Both the position numbers and the translations under genes were made by a program. From an uncultured Subdoligranulum sp. (GTDB lineage: Bacteria; Bacillota; Clostridia; Oscillospirales; Ruminococcaceae), in the NCBI GenBank assembly GCA_945830575.1, contig CALZZE010000007.1, forward strand, positions 33,525 to 97,524: 64,000 bases of DNA, written 5' to 3'. The notes beneath the pieces are model-generated. The model ran no database searches. It saw nothing but the letters and a program-made list of their open reading frames with translations, and was not told the DNA's origin. Each line of letters begins with the position of its first letter. Positions within the stretch are counted from its first letter, which is position 1. Shown piece after piece: positions 35,029 through 44,116 of this stretch.

Positions 35029-35057
35029 TTGACACCGGCCGAAAACGGGCGTAGACT
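35029..35057 (+). promoter_or_regulatory. Promoter of the first MATE gene
   Basis: TTGACA (35029-35034), 17 bases, TAGACT (35052-35057), 36 bases before the start codon. The 180 bases between the array and this promoter hold nothing I recognise. Confidence 0.8.
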
Positions 35058-35092
35058 ACAAGGTAGGAAAATCGGTCTTTCAAGGAGGAGTC

Positions 35093-36487
35093 ATGACGGA
35101 AACAGAGGTACGCCCCCAAAAAACAACGACCCGCGACATGACCCGCGGCCCCATTGCGCTGCAGGTGCTGCTGTTTGCGCTGCCGCTGATGCTGGGCAAC
35201 GTTTTTCAGATGCTGTACAACACGGTGGATTCCATCGTGGTGGGCAATTTTGTGGGCACGCAGGCGCTGGCGGCGGTGGGTTCCACCACCATGATCGTCA
35301 ACATGCTGGTGTTTTTCTTCAACGGCTTTTCCATCGGCGCGGGCGTGGTCATCGGGCAGCATTTCGGCGCCCGCAACATGCAGCAGCTGCACAAGGCAGT
35401 GGAGACCACCATGGCCACCACGTTTGTGCTCTGCCTGCTCTTTACGGCGGTGGGGATGCTGGGCGTCAAACCGATGCTGCGCTTCATGTCCACCCCGGCG
35501 GATGTGTTCGGGGAGGCCGTCACCTATCTGCGCATTTACTTTGCGGGCATTTCCGGCCTGCTCATTTATAATATGGGCAGCGGCATCCTGCGCGCCGTGG
35601 GCGATACCTCCCGGCCGCTGTTCTTTCTGGTGCTGACCAGCGTGCTGAACATCCTGCTGGACCTTCTGTTCGTGCTGGGCTTCGGCATGGGCATCGAGGG
35701 CGTGGCGCTGGCCACCATCCTGTCCCAGTTCATTTCCGCCGCGCTGACGCTGCTGCTGCTGACCCGCTCTCAGGACATCTACCGGCTGACCTGGCGCGAC
35801 CTGCACATCGACGGCAAGATTCTGGCAAACATCTTTGCGGTGGGTCTGCCGGCGGGGATCCAGTCGGTGATCACCGCGTTCTCCAACGTGTTTGTGCAGT
35901 CCTACGTCAACGCCTTTGGCTCCAGCTGCATGGCGGGCTGGAGCTGCTACAACAAGCTGGACCAGTTTATCATGCTGCCCATGCAGAGCATGGCGATGGC
36001 GGCCACCACCTTTGTCAGCCAGAACATCGGCGCAAAGCAGCAGCAGCGGGCCGACCGGGGCACCGTGACCACGGTGGCCATGTCGGTGGGCATCACCGGG
36101 CTGATTGCGGCGGCGCTGTATCTGTTTGCCGCGCCGTCGGTGGAGCTGTTCACCAACGACCCCTCGGTGGTGGAGTTCGGCGTGCTGTTCCTGCGTGCCA
36201 ACGTGTTCTTTTTGCTGTTCAACTGCGTCAACCATGTGCTGGCGGGCGCTCTGCGCGGCCGGGGAGATTCCCGCGGGCCCATGATCATCATGCTGGCCTG
36301 CTTTGTGGCGGTGCGGCAGGTGTATCTGTTCGCCGTCACCCGCTTTGTGGCCAACACGCCGCTGCTGGTGGGCTTTGGCTACCCGGTGGGCTGGGTCAGC
36401 TGCTGTGTGGTGGAGCTGACCTATTTCTTCCTGCGCTGGCACAAAAAAGCGCCGGAGGCGATTCTCAAAAATAATGGCTCCTTGTAA
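35093..36487 (+). CDS. MATE-family efflux transporter
   Basis: The 464-residue protein has twelve helices and the MATE signatures LPLMLGNVFQMLYNTVDSIV and LAAVGSTTMIVNML in the first half and VSQNIGAKQQQRADRG in the second. It expels drugs or metabolites using Na+ or H+. AAGGAGGAG precedes the ATG. Alone behind its own promoter. A second, distant MATE is at 52944. Confidence 0.94.
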   Translation: MTETEVRPQKTTTRDMTRGPIALQVLLFALPLMLGNVFQMLYNTVDSIVVGNFVGTQALAAVGSTTMIVNMLVFFFNGFSIGAGVVIGQHFGARNMQQLHKAVETTMATTFVLCLLFTAVGMLGVKPMLRFMSTPADVFGEAVTYLRIYFAGISGLLIYNMGSGILRAVGDTSRPLFFLVLTSVLNILLDLLFVLGFGMGIEGVALATILSQFISAALTLLLLTRSQDIYRLTWRDLHIDGKILANIFAVGLPAGIQSVITAFSNVFVQSYVNAFGSSCMAGWSCYNKLDQFIMLPMQSMAMAATTFVSQNIGAKQQQRADRGTVTTVAMSVGITGLIAAALYLFAAPSVELFTNDPSVVEFGVLFLRANVFFLLFNCVNHVLAGALRGRGDSRGPMIIMLACFVAVRQVYLFAVTRFVANTPLLVGFGYPVGWVSCCVVELTYFFLRWHKKAPEAILKNNGSL

Positions 36488-36689
36488 CCTTGCGGATTTT
36501 CTTCGCAAGATGAGCGCCTGCCAGACCCCGGAGGAATGACCGGGGAGCTGACCGCCCCATCGGTTTCCTGAAAAGGCTCTGCCGCAGGGTTTCCGTTTGC
36601 GAATTGCACAGAGCCGCCCGGTTTTCCACCGGAAAAATCAGTCGGACTTCCAAAATTTCAAAAAGCGCAAATTGCAATAACAAGTTGAG

Positions 36690-36875
36690 CATTTCCAGTG
36701 TTAGAAGGCCATCAATCTGACCTTGGCTGACCCTGAGCCAGCAAATTTAGAATAGCAGAGGGTAGACGCCTGCGAAGCAGGTTGCCTTGACAGGAGGTTG
36801 TCGGCCTGTTACCATCAGTCAGGCGAGGGGGAATTTGTGGATGCCTGACCCCGTTGCCCTTCGCCGCTACACTGT
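36690..36875 (+). ncRNA. Candidate structured RNA (raiA-motif-like)
   Basis: The stretch is non-coding and packed with short hairpins: TGGCT/AGCCA (36723-36742), CCTGC-GAA-GCAGG (36767-36783), TTGACA/TTGTCG (36786-36802) and CAGGC/GCCTG (36819-36848). Sequence blocks such as GCAAATTTAGAATAGCAGAG and TAGACGCCTGCGAAGCAGG resemble, from memory, the raiA-motif RNAs of Clostridia; I could not verify this. No clear promoter or terminator is seen and a broken gene abuts its 3' side. The rest of 36488-36689 shows nothing. Confidence 0.4.
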
Positions 36876-36880
36876 AACGA

Positions 36881-37387
36881 TGCCCCCCCTACGATGACCG
36901 GCTGGAGATCTACTCGCCGGGTGGTATGCCGGACGGGTCAATGATCCAAGACCGCGACCCGCTTACTGTGCCGTCCACTCGGCGCAACCCTGTGCTGGCC
37001 GATGTGTTCAACTGCCTTGGCTACATGGAGCGCAAGGGCAGCGGCTTTGGGAAAATTCTGAACGGCTACAAAGCACAAATCAACTACACCGAGGATAAGT
37101 GCCCTACATTCCGTTCTGATCGCTACCAGTTTACGGTCGTTATGCCGAACTTAAATTGTGGTGTCACTCAAGGTGTCAGTCAAGATGTCAGTCAAGATGT
37201 CGCTCAAGACGATTTGGATGCAAAAATCATCGCGCTCATCAAGCGGAACAATAAAATCAGCACCGAAAAAATGGGCATGATGCTGGGCGTAAGCACCCGA
37301 ACCGTTCTGCGGCGTATAAAGAAACTGGATAATGTTCACTACATTGGCCGCGGCTTCAGTGGACATTGGGAAGTTGAAAACCAATAA
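36881..37387 (+). pseudogene. C-terminal fragment of an AlbA_2/HATPase_c_4 DNA-binding protein
   Basis: Reading in frame from 36881: YDDRLEIYSPGGMPDG, then RRNPVLADVFNCLGYMERKG and SGFGKIL, the C-terminal ATPase-like half of the AlbA_2 (RecG-like) regulators, and a winged helix NNKISTEKMGMMLGVSTRTV. A stop lies two codons upstream, so the N-terminal AlbA_2 half is gone. The run QGVSQDVSQDVAQD is a short Val-Ser-Gln-Asp repeat in the linker. The internal ATG at 36926 has no ribosome site. Truncated gene. Confidence 0.7.
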
Positions 37388-37430
37388 AAAAGCAGCAGGA
37401 AACCGATTAAGGCTTCCTGCTGCTTTATTT
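37386..37430. terminator. Bidirectional terminator between convergent genes
   Basis: AAAGCAGCAGGAA and TTCCTGCTGCTTT pair, with A-rich and T-rich flanks (AATAAAAAAG and TATTTTCC) so it can serve both the fragment at 36881 and gtrA coming from the right. Confidence 0.85.
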
Positions 37431-37443
37431 TCCAAAGGACAGT

Positions 37444-38004
37444 TTAATTTTTCTTCTGCTCACCCTCCGGGAAGATGATCTTATAGATTGGGAAATAAAT
37501 CACCATCTGCACACCGCCGTTGATGACGGTGATGAGGACGTTGTACAGCGCGGGCGGAAAGAATTGCTTACACAGCGGCACATAAATGCCCATCAAAAAG
37601 CTGCACACGATGGTGATGAGTACGAACGCCACCACGTACCACGCGATCTGATACCACACGTTGCCCTTCGACTTAAACGTGATATTACGCTGCATCGGGA
37701 AATTAACGCACTGCGCCAGAAACAGCGTGATGGCAAACGCCGCAAAATAGCCCATACCGCCGGTAGCGTCGCCGGTGACAGGGTAATTGAATACATAGGT
37801 ATCCACCGGACCGAGGTTCAGATGAATCAGCTGGCAGGGGATGCTGCACCAGTCGGTCAGGTTGTAGAACAGCCCCGGCAAAAAGGTCAGCAGCAGATAT
37901 TGCAGCACCGTGACAAACAGCGAAAAGGCGTAGAATTTCACAAACTGTGCCACGAGCTTATGCTTTTGGGTGAAGTTTGTCCACCAATTTTTTATCGTTT
38001 CCAT
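37444..38004 (-). CDS. GtrA-family membrane protein
   Basis: The 186-residue protein has four membrane helices with the GtrA features LVAQFVKFYAFSLFVTVLQY at the start and NFPMQRNITFKSKGN between helices. GtrA proteins help move lipid-linked sugars or sit in cell-envelope glycosylation. It lies 8 bases after the GH2 gene on the same strand, so it belongs to that operon. AGGTGAGC upstream is a weak ribosome site. Confidence 0.85.
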   Translation of the reverse strand: METIKNWWTNFTQKHKLVAQFVKFYAFSLFVTVLQYLLLTFLPGLFYNLTDWCSIPCQLIHLNLGPVDTYVFNYPVTGDATGGMGYFAAFAITLFLAQCVNFPMQRNITFKSKGNVWYQIAWYVVAFVLITIVCSFLMGIYVPLCKQFFPPALYNVLITVINGGVQMVIYFPIYKIIFPEGEQKKN

Positions 38005-38012
38005 AGCTCACC

Positions 38013-40400
38013 TCATGCTTGCGCAGACACGGTCAGCTCCGCGCTGTATTCACCGTCGGAAGCAGCAATCGTCATGGCGTCGCCGTCCCCCATGCGGACT
38101 ATGGCAAGAGCCTCGCCGTAGTAGGTATCGGTTTCGCTGTCCAGATAGCTGTGCTTGTTGAAAGGGCAGGCGCTGCCCAGCCCCACCAATGTGCCGCCGC
38201 GCACCTGTACCTGAATATTGCCGCGCGCCAGCGGCTTGGTGATGCCGTTTTCATCGGTGTAGCGCAGACGGACGTAGCACAGGTGCCTTGGCTTGGCGGC
38301 GGGTTCTTCTGCGTCCAGCGTCAGGCGGGTCGTGCCGCCGGCACTTTGCAGCTTGCAGCGACCAATTTCGTGATCGGCAGCGTCATAGCTGACGGCTTCC
38401 AACGTGCCACTCTCGTAGGGAATGCTGAACCTCGCCAAGCAATCATTTTTCAGCGTTTTACTGCCCACCGTGTGACCATTCAGCACCAACTCCACACGGG
38501 CGGCGCGGGCGTAGACCTCCACGTTGGCCTTGCGCCCCTCGCAGCCGGTCCAGCTCCAGCTGGGCATGGCATTCGTCATCTTCCACGCACTGGGGCTGTG
38601 GCGGTCTCCGGTATGGTTGACCGGGCAGACGGCGATATAGGGGCCGTTGTCAACTTCCAACGCCACGCGGGTATAGAGGGCTTCGCCCAGCGGCTTGCCG
38701 GTCAGGTCGATGCGTCCCGAACCCGCCGACACCCAGCCCAGACCGCCATCGAACGTTTCGGCGTAGTCGGCGTACTCCCACGAGCCGACCATAACCTCGC
38801 CCAGGTAATCCATACCCGCCCAGACAAAGTCGCCCACCAAGCGGGGCTCTGTTTTTGCCAGCTCGCGGAATTTATAGGCATCGTTGCAGAAGGTCTCGCT
38901 TCCCAAAATCAACCGCTGCGGGTACTTTTTCAGGTCGTGCTTATAGCGGTAGATGCCGTAGTTGTAGCCCGCAATGTCCATGTTGGCAAAGGCGTCACGG
39001 GTCTTGACGTCGCAGCCGTGCAGGGTCGCGCCGCGCTTCATGAACTCATCGCCCAGCAGCCCCGCCAGATTGTTGAAGAACTGACTGCCGACCGCCTTTT
39101 TCTTGGAGGTCTTCTCGCCGCGCTGTTTGGCTTTTTCGGCACGCTCGGCTTCTTTTTTTGCCTTTTCGTCGCTGTACACGCCGAAGCCGATGGAGCTTAA
39201 AAAGTTGAAGAAGATGTTCACACCGCAAGTTACTGGACGAGAATCGTCCAACTCGTGCAGGAAGTCAGTCATCTCTTTGGTCAGGGCGATGCCGCGCTTT
39301 TGGGCAGTCTCGCTGACCTCGTTGCCGGTGGAGTAGAGCACCACGCAGGGGTGGTTGTAGTCTTTTTCCACCATGTCGGTCAGATCCTGATGCCACCAGT
39401 CGTTGAAATAATCCACGTAGTCATGCTCGGTTTTGTGGATGTACCAATGGTCGATGTACTCGTCCATGACAAGCATACCCTGGCGGTCGCACTCGGTCAG
39501 CAGCGCCTTGGAGCAGGGGTTGTGCGCTGAACGAATGGCGTTGTAGCCGTTCTCTTTCAGCAGGCGTACCTTGCGCGCCACGGCGTCGGGGTCACAAACT
39601 GCGCCCAACAGACCATTATCGTGGTGGATGCACGCGCCCTGGATGATGTACCGCTTGCCGTTGAGCAGGAAGCCGTCCGTACCCCACTCGACCTTGCGAA
39701 CACCGAACGTCTCGGTTACCTCATCATCGGCAAAGTTGACGCGGCAGGTGTACAGGTTGGGCGTTTCAGGTGTCCAAAGGCGGGCGTTATCAAGGGTCAG
39801 GGTAAATACAGCCTCGCCGTCACTCTGCTTCTGCATGGCGGGCAGGTCGTCCACGGTCAGGTGTACCGTGCCGGGGGCGCTGGTTTTGACCCGCACCTCC
39901 ACCACAGCGGGCTGCAGCGACAGGGTGCGGATCTTCACCCCGTTGAGCAGGATGTGCTGTTCGCCGCCGGTCCAAAGCTGCACCGGGCGGTAGATGCCCG
40001 CACCGGAATACCATCGGCTGTTGGGCTGGTCGGCGTTGCGGGCAATGACACGCAGCTCGTTCTCGCCCGAATGCAGGTAGGGGGCGCAGTCCACGTAGAA
40101 ATTGGTGTAGCCGTAGGGGCGGAACGCCGCCTTCTGGCCGTTGAGCCATACCTCGGCGTTGTGATAGACGCCCTCGAACTCCAAAATATGGGTCCGGGAA
40201 AGCTCGCTCTCCGGGATGGTCAGGGTGCGCAGATACTCATAGTCGTACCCCTCGTACCAGCCGGTGTTGGTGCCGCCGGCGCTCAGGGCGCTGCGGGGCT
40301 CGGCCAGCATGGCGTCATGGGGGATGGTGACCGGCGCGCCGGGAGCGGTATCCCCCAAATGCCGGCAGACCCAGCCGGCAGACAAAGATGTTGCTTTCAT
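38013..40400 (-). CDS. Glycoside hydrolase family 2, DUF4982-type (beta-galactosidase-like)
   Basis: The 795-residue enzyme has the GH2 sugar-binding start WYEGYDYEYLRTLTIPES and GVYHNAEVWLNGQ, TIM barrel with acid/base Glu361 (STGNEVS) and nucleophile Glu502 (GSETF), then immunoglobulin-like DUF4982 and a last beta domain. A charged insert KKEAERAEKAKQRGEKTSKK sits inside the barrel region. No signal peptide. It is 67 bases after a small membrane protein and with GH3 forms a glycan-degradation operon. Confidence 0.92.
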   Translation of the reverse strand: MKATSLSAGWVCRHLGDTAPGAPVTIPHDAMLAEPRSALSAGGTNTGWYEGYDYEYLRTLTIPESELSRTHILEFEGVYHNAEVWLNGQKAAFRPYGYTNFYVDCAPYLHSGENELRVIARNADQPNSRWYSGAGIYRPVQLWTGGEQHILLNGVKIRTLSLQPAVVEVRVKTSAPGTVHLTVDDLPAMQKQSDGEAVFTLTLDNARLWTPETPNLYTCRVNFADDEVTETFGVRKVEWGTDGFLLNGKRYIIQGACIHHDNGLLGAVCDPDAVARKVRLLKENGYNAIRSAHNPCSKALLTECDRQGMLVMDEYIDHWYIHKTEHDYVDYFNDWWHQDLTDMVEKDYNHPCVVLYSTGNEVSETAQKRGIALTKEMTDFLHELDDSRPVTCGVNIFFNFLSSIGFGVYSDEKAKKEAERAEKAKQRGEKTSKKKAVGSQFFNNLAGLLGDEFMKRGATLHGCDVKTRDAFANMDIAGYNYGIYRYKHDLKKYPQRLILGSETFCNDAYKFRELAKTEPRLVGDFVWAGMDYLGEVMVGSWEYADYAETFDGGLGWVSAGSGRIDLTGKPLGEALYTRVALEVDNGPYIAVCPVNHTGDRHSPSAWKMTNAMPSWSWTGCEGRKANVEVYARAARVELVLNGHTVGSKTLKNDCLARFSIPYESGTLEAVSYDAADHEIGRCKLQSAGGTTRLTLDAEEPAAKPRHLCYVRLRYTDENGITKPLARGNIQVQVRGGTLVGLGSACPFNKHSYLDSETDTYYGEALAIVRMGDGDAMTIAASDGEYSAELTVSAQA

Positions 40401-40467
40401 AACGGTTCCTCGTGTTTATCAACCAAAAAGCCGTCCGGGGCCGGGCCCCGGACAGCAAATCGGTGTG

Positions 40468-40860
40468 TTATTTGCTCTTCTGGGTGAAGCAGGTGATGAT
40501 GGCGGTGATGATCGCGGCCAGGTTGAGGCCGGCCAGCGCATAATTCATGCCGGCCAGTTCGGGCATGCCCACCATCTTAATGCCGTTGACGGCCTCGGCA
40601 ATGTTCCAGATGCCGTCGGAAAGCACGGTCATCATGGTAAAGGCCAGCAGGGGCGCGGCAAGGATGCCGGTAAAATCCGTCCAGATTTTCTCGCCAAAGA
40701 GCAGAGAAACCTCGCAGGCGACCGCCGCCACCAGCGCCACCGGCACCAGCGTGCTGACCTGCCCGCCGTTGCTGCCGTACACCAGCACGACAACCAGCGT
40801 GACAAGGGTCAGAATCGCCGTCAGGGCCGCGGAGAAAAAACCAAAGGTTTTGTTTTTCAT
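40468..40860 (-). CDS. Small membrane protein of the glycosidase operon
   Basis: The 130-residue protein has four hydrophobic helices and ends CFTQKSK. It resembles no family I can name. It lies 16 bases after the GH3 gene and before GH2, with AAGGAGAG at its start, so it is translated with them. Being purely membrane it may help anchor or export, but that is a guess. Confidence 0.75.
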   Translation of the reverse strand: MKNKTFGFFSAALTAILTLVTLVVVLVYGSNGGQVSTLVPVALVAAVACEVSLLFGEKIWTDFTGILAAPLLAFTMMTVLSDGIWNIAEAVNGIKMVGMPELAGMNYALAGLNLAAIITAIITCFTQKSK

Positions 40861-40876
40861 AATGCTCTCTCCTTTC

Positions 40877-43800
40877 TTACTGCTCTTTCACTGCTTTTTT
40901 TCTCTTGCTCACAACCAGCAGGACGAGGAACACCACGGTGCACAGGGCAGTGACGATGATCTCCGCCTGAATGGCCAGCTGCCAGGTGGGGGTGATGTGC
41001 TCGATGCGGGAGTTGGAGGCCGTGCCGTTGACGATGCAGGAGCGGCTGATGGCGTACTCCCAGCTGATGGCCGCCTCGGTCAGCAGTTCCAGCAGATGGC
41101 CGTCGTCGGTGTCCTTGGCCTTCTGCAAGACCCACTGGCCATGGCCGCCCACGCCGTCCAGGCACCATTCCTGGGTGCCGGCGTCCAGCACCTCGGCGGC
41201 GTGGTTGATGTAGCCGCCGTCCACATACTCGCCGAAGCAGGGGGCCGCGTCGGTATCGATGGCGCCGTGCCAGCCCCACTCGTTGCGCAGCACGGTGGTG
41301 TTCATGGCGTAGCTGGCGGAGGCCCACTTCAGGCCCAGCCGCTCATAGGACTGCATGATGCCGCCGGCGGAGGCCTCGCGGACACTGCCCTCGAAGGCGC
41401 GCAGGGCCCCTTCCCGGAAAGCCTGTTCATTGAAGAAGCAGACAAGGCCGATGCGGTAGAATTCCTGATCGTTGCCCACGAAGTGCTTGGCGCCGGCGTG
41501 GGAGCCGGTCTGCTCCATCGCCTCCACCTCGTATTTTCCGGCAATGTAGTTCATGATGGGGCACTCGGACATATACTCGAAGTTGCGGCCGCCGAAGGGG
41601 GTGCGGTGCAGGTCGTTGCCCACGTTGTAGCAGATCATAAAGTTGGACCACAGACCGTCCTCGCCCAGCATGGTGCCGCGGTTGGCGTACAGGTCGGTGT
41701 TGAAGGTGCCGGCCAGAACGGTGTTGGAGCAGTAGCGGGCTGTGGGCGGGTTGATCTGTTCGCCGTTGTGCTCCACTGTCAGGGGGTAGGTGCCCTGAAT
41801 GCTGTCACAGCCGTCGCCCACCGCAAAGGCGGGGCTCAAGTCGCCCACCGCCGGGCACTGGAAGCTCTCCGCGGTGGTGTTGGGCAGATCCTCCGGCTGC
41901 AGCTGGTAGATGAATTTCAGCCAGGTCTCCCGATCCTCCAGCGGAACGTCCTTCATCATGGCGAGGTTCAGGCCGGAATCCACGCCGAAGTTGGCCGCCA
42001 CAGAGGCGTAGGAGGGGGCGTTCTCCGGCTTTTCGTACCACTCGCCGTCCAGAATGTCCAGCATTTCCTGCGTGGCCTCCACGGCGGTCGGCTGGATGGG
42101 GTAGGTGCCCGCCCAGTCGCTGCGGGACAGGTAGGTGCCGGCTCCGGGTACCCAGTGGTTCAGGTCGCAGTCCTCAAACTGGTTGGAAACGATGGCGCCG
42201 TTTTCGCCGGTGCGGTATTTGTCGTCGTCAAACTTCTGGTCAAACTTGTAGGCCTTGGCCGCATCGCCGTCAGCGGTCATGCCGTTGTCGGTGGTGTAGC
42301 CCTCGGCAGCCAGCACGTTGTTCAGGGCGTCGTGGACGTCGTCGCCGATGGCCAAGTAGTAGTCGCCCTCCGAGAGGATGTAGCCGCCCTCGCCGTTGTG
42401 GGCCGTCATGTCATAGCTGGCCAGCAGATACTTGTCGGTGGTGACGGTGACCGTCTCGGAAGCGCCGGGCTGCAATTCACCGGTCTTGGCAAAGCCCGCC
42501 AGCTGTACGGCGGATTTCTCCACGCCGTGCGCCCGCTCGTAGTCGCCGTAGGGCGTCTGGGCGTACAGCTGCACCACCGACTTGCCGGCCACGTCGCCGG
42601 TGTTCGTCACGGTGACTTTGGCGGTGATGGTGTCCTCGCCCACGTCCACGCTGTCCAGCGTCTGGTCAAAGGTGGTGTAGGACAGGCCGTAGCCGAAGGG
42701 GTACTGCACCTCGTCGGCGTAGTTCCAGGCCGCCGCGCCTTCCAGTGCGCCCACGGGGGCGGCGGCGTTGCCCTGCCCCATCACCACATCGGCATAGCGG
42801 GTCTCGTAATAGCGGTAGCCAATGTAGATGCCCTCCGCCTGGAAGGACATATACTCGGCGTTTTCGTCCTGATCGATGGCCGCGACGATGGCCTCCGCGT
42901 TGGAGAACGGGGGCGTCCGGGTGCCGGAGTTCACCACCGCCGGCGCGGAGAGGGAATCGGTGGCGTAGGTGTCGGCCAGATGGCCGGAGGGGTTGACGTC
43001 GCCCTTCAGAATTTCCGCCACGCCGGTGAAGCCCTGATGGCCCGGATAGCCGATGAAGAGGATGGAATCGGCGTAGGGGATGATCTCGTGCACTTCCATC
43101 TGGTAGGGGCTGTTCAAAAGAACAACGACCTTGTCAAAGTCCCTGCGCACCATTTCCAGCAGGTCGCGCTCGTCCTTGTGCAGCGCCAGCGCGCTGAGGG
43201 TGGAGCCGTCGGTGTCCACATCGTCCATCATCAGGTCGACGCCCTCGCCGCCCTCGCGGGCCAGCACCACGATGGCGGCGTCCTTGTAGTCGTCCGCCCA
43301 GGTGCCGGCAAGCGCCTCATAGAAGGCTTTGTTTTCCTCGGTGCGGGTGGCTGTGCCGGTCACGGTGTAGCCGCCGCCCCAGGTTGCCTCGGGGCCCTGG
43401 GCGCGGGTGGCCGTGCCGGCGGCGATGCCGCTCCACAAGCCCGGGTTGACTTCAAAGCCCGCCGCTTCCAGCGCGGCTTTCAGGTCGATGACGTTGTAAT
43501 CGCCGGTCTTGACCTTGGTGCCGGCGGCGTTGGCCTGGTAGGCCGGGTCGACCGCCGCGTGGCCAAACACGGAAATGCGGGTGGCGTTCGTCAGGGGCAG
43601 GGTATTGTTCTCGTTGCGCAGAAGGGCGGCGCCTTCCCGCATCTCGTTGACATTCTGCTCCATGGCGGCGGCAATGGCCGCCGCCTGTGCTTCGGGGTCG
43701 TCAAAGGCGCCGAACCGGCTCTTGAAGTAGGTGGTATCGCCCGCCTCGCCGGTCTGCACGATCCTGGTGGTGGTGGCGCCCAGGGCGGAGTTGATATAGC

Positions 43801-43897
43801 TCGCGTTGGCAAGGGCCAGGTTCTGTCCGACAAGACCTACAACAAGCAGGGCAGAGGATGCGGACGCAAGACCTGACCAGAGTTTGGACTTCTTCAT
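40877..43897 (-). CDS. Membrane-anchored glycoside hydrolase family 3, permuted domain order
   Basis: The 1006-residue protein starts with a signal sequence (MKKSKLWSGLASASSALLVV) and ends in a membrane helix plus KRKKAVKEQ, so it is displayed outside. The GH3 C-terminal domain comes first (LPLTNATRISVFG, about residues 80-340), then a fibronectin-like domain (TVTNTGDVAGKSVVQLY), then the GH3 N-terminal barrel last (FGGRNFEYMSECP, GWHGAIDTDA). This circularly permuted order is known in a GH3 subgroup. Probable beta-glucosidase-type activity. Start at 43897 has AAAAGGAGAA upstream. Confidence 0.88.
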   Translation of the reverse strand: MKKSKLWSGLASASSALLVVGLVGQNLALANASYINSALGATTTRIVQTGEAGDTTYFKSRFGAFDDPEAQAAAIAAAMEQNVNEMREGAALLRNENNTLPLTNATRISVFGHAAVDPAYQANAAGTKVKTGDYNVIDLKAALEAAGFEVNPGLWSGIAAGTATRAQGPEATWGGGYTVTGTATRTEENKAFYEALAGTWADDYKDAAIVVLAREGGEGVDLMMDDVDTDGSTLSALALHKDERDLLEMVRRDFDKVVVLLNSPYQMEVHEIIPYADSILFIGYPGHQGFTGVAEILKGDVNPSGHLADTYATDSLSAPAVVNSGTRTPPFSNAEAIVAAIDQDENAEYMSFQAEGIYIGYRYYETRYADVVMGQGNAAAPVGALEGAAAWNYADEVQYPFGYGLSYTTFDQTLDSVDVGEDTITAKVTVTNTGDVAGKSVVQLYAQTPYGDYERAHGVEKSAVQLAGFAKTGELQPGASETVTVTTDKYLLASYDMTAHNGEGGYILSEGDYYLAIGDDVHDALNNVLAAEGYTTDNGMTADGDAAKAYKFDQKFDDDKYRTGENGAIVSNQFEDCDLNHWVPGAGTYLSRSDWAGTYPIQPTAVEATQEMLDILDGEWYEKPENAPSYASVAANFGVDSGLNLAMMKDVPLEDRETWLKFIYQLQPEDLPNTTAESFQCPAVGDLSPAFAVGDGCDSIQGTYPLTVEHNGEQINPPTARYCSNTVLAGTFNTDLYANRGTMLGEDGLWSNFMICYNVGNDLHRTPFGGRNFEYMSECPIMNYIAGKYEVEAMEQTGSHAGAKHFVGNDQEFYRIGLVCFFNEQAFREGALRAFEGSVREASAGGIMQSYERLGLKWASASYAMNTTVLRNEWGWHGAIDTDAAPCFGEYVDGGYINHAAEVLDAGTQEWCLDGVGGHGQWVLQKAKDTDDGHLLELLTEAAISWEYAISRSCIVNGTASNSRIEHITPTWQLAIQAEIIVTALCTVVFLVLLVVSKRKKAVKEQ

Positions 43898-44116
43898 CTG
43901 GAACTTTTCTCCTTTTGCTTTATTAGGGTTCCCGGGGCCCTTTTGACGTCCCCAGTGTAGCATACCGATCGCTTGATCGAGGAAAAATCCCGTAAACCGC
44001 GCGTTTTGCGGCGCAAACCGTTTTCGGAAACGTGAAATTTTACAAACAATTTACCTTTCTTTTGTTCAGGGTGACAAAAATAAACAGCGGCCCCCCACGG
44101 AGCCGCCGCCGACAGA

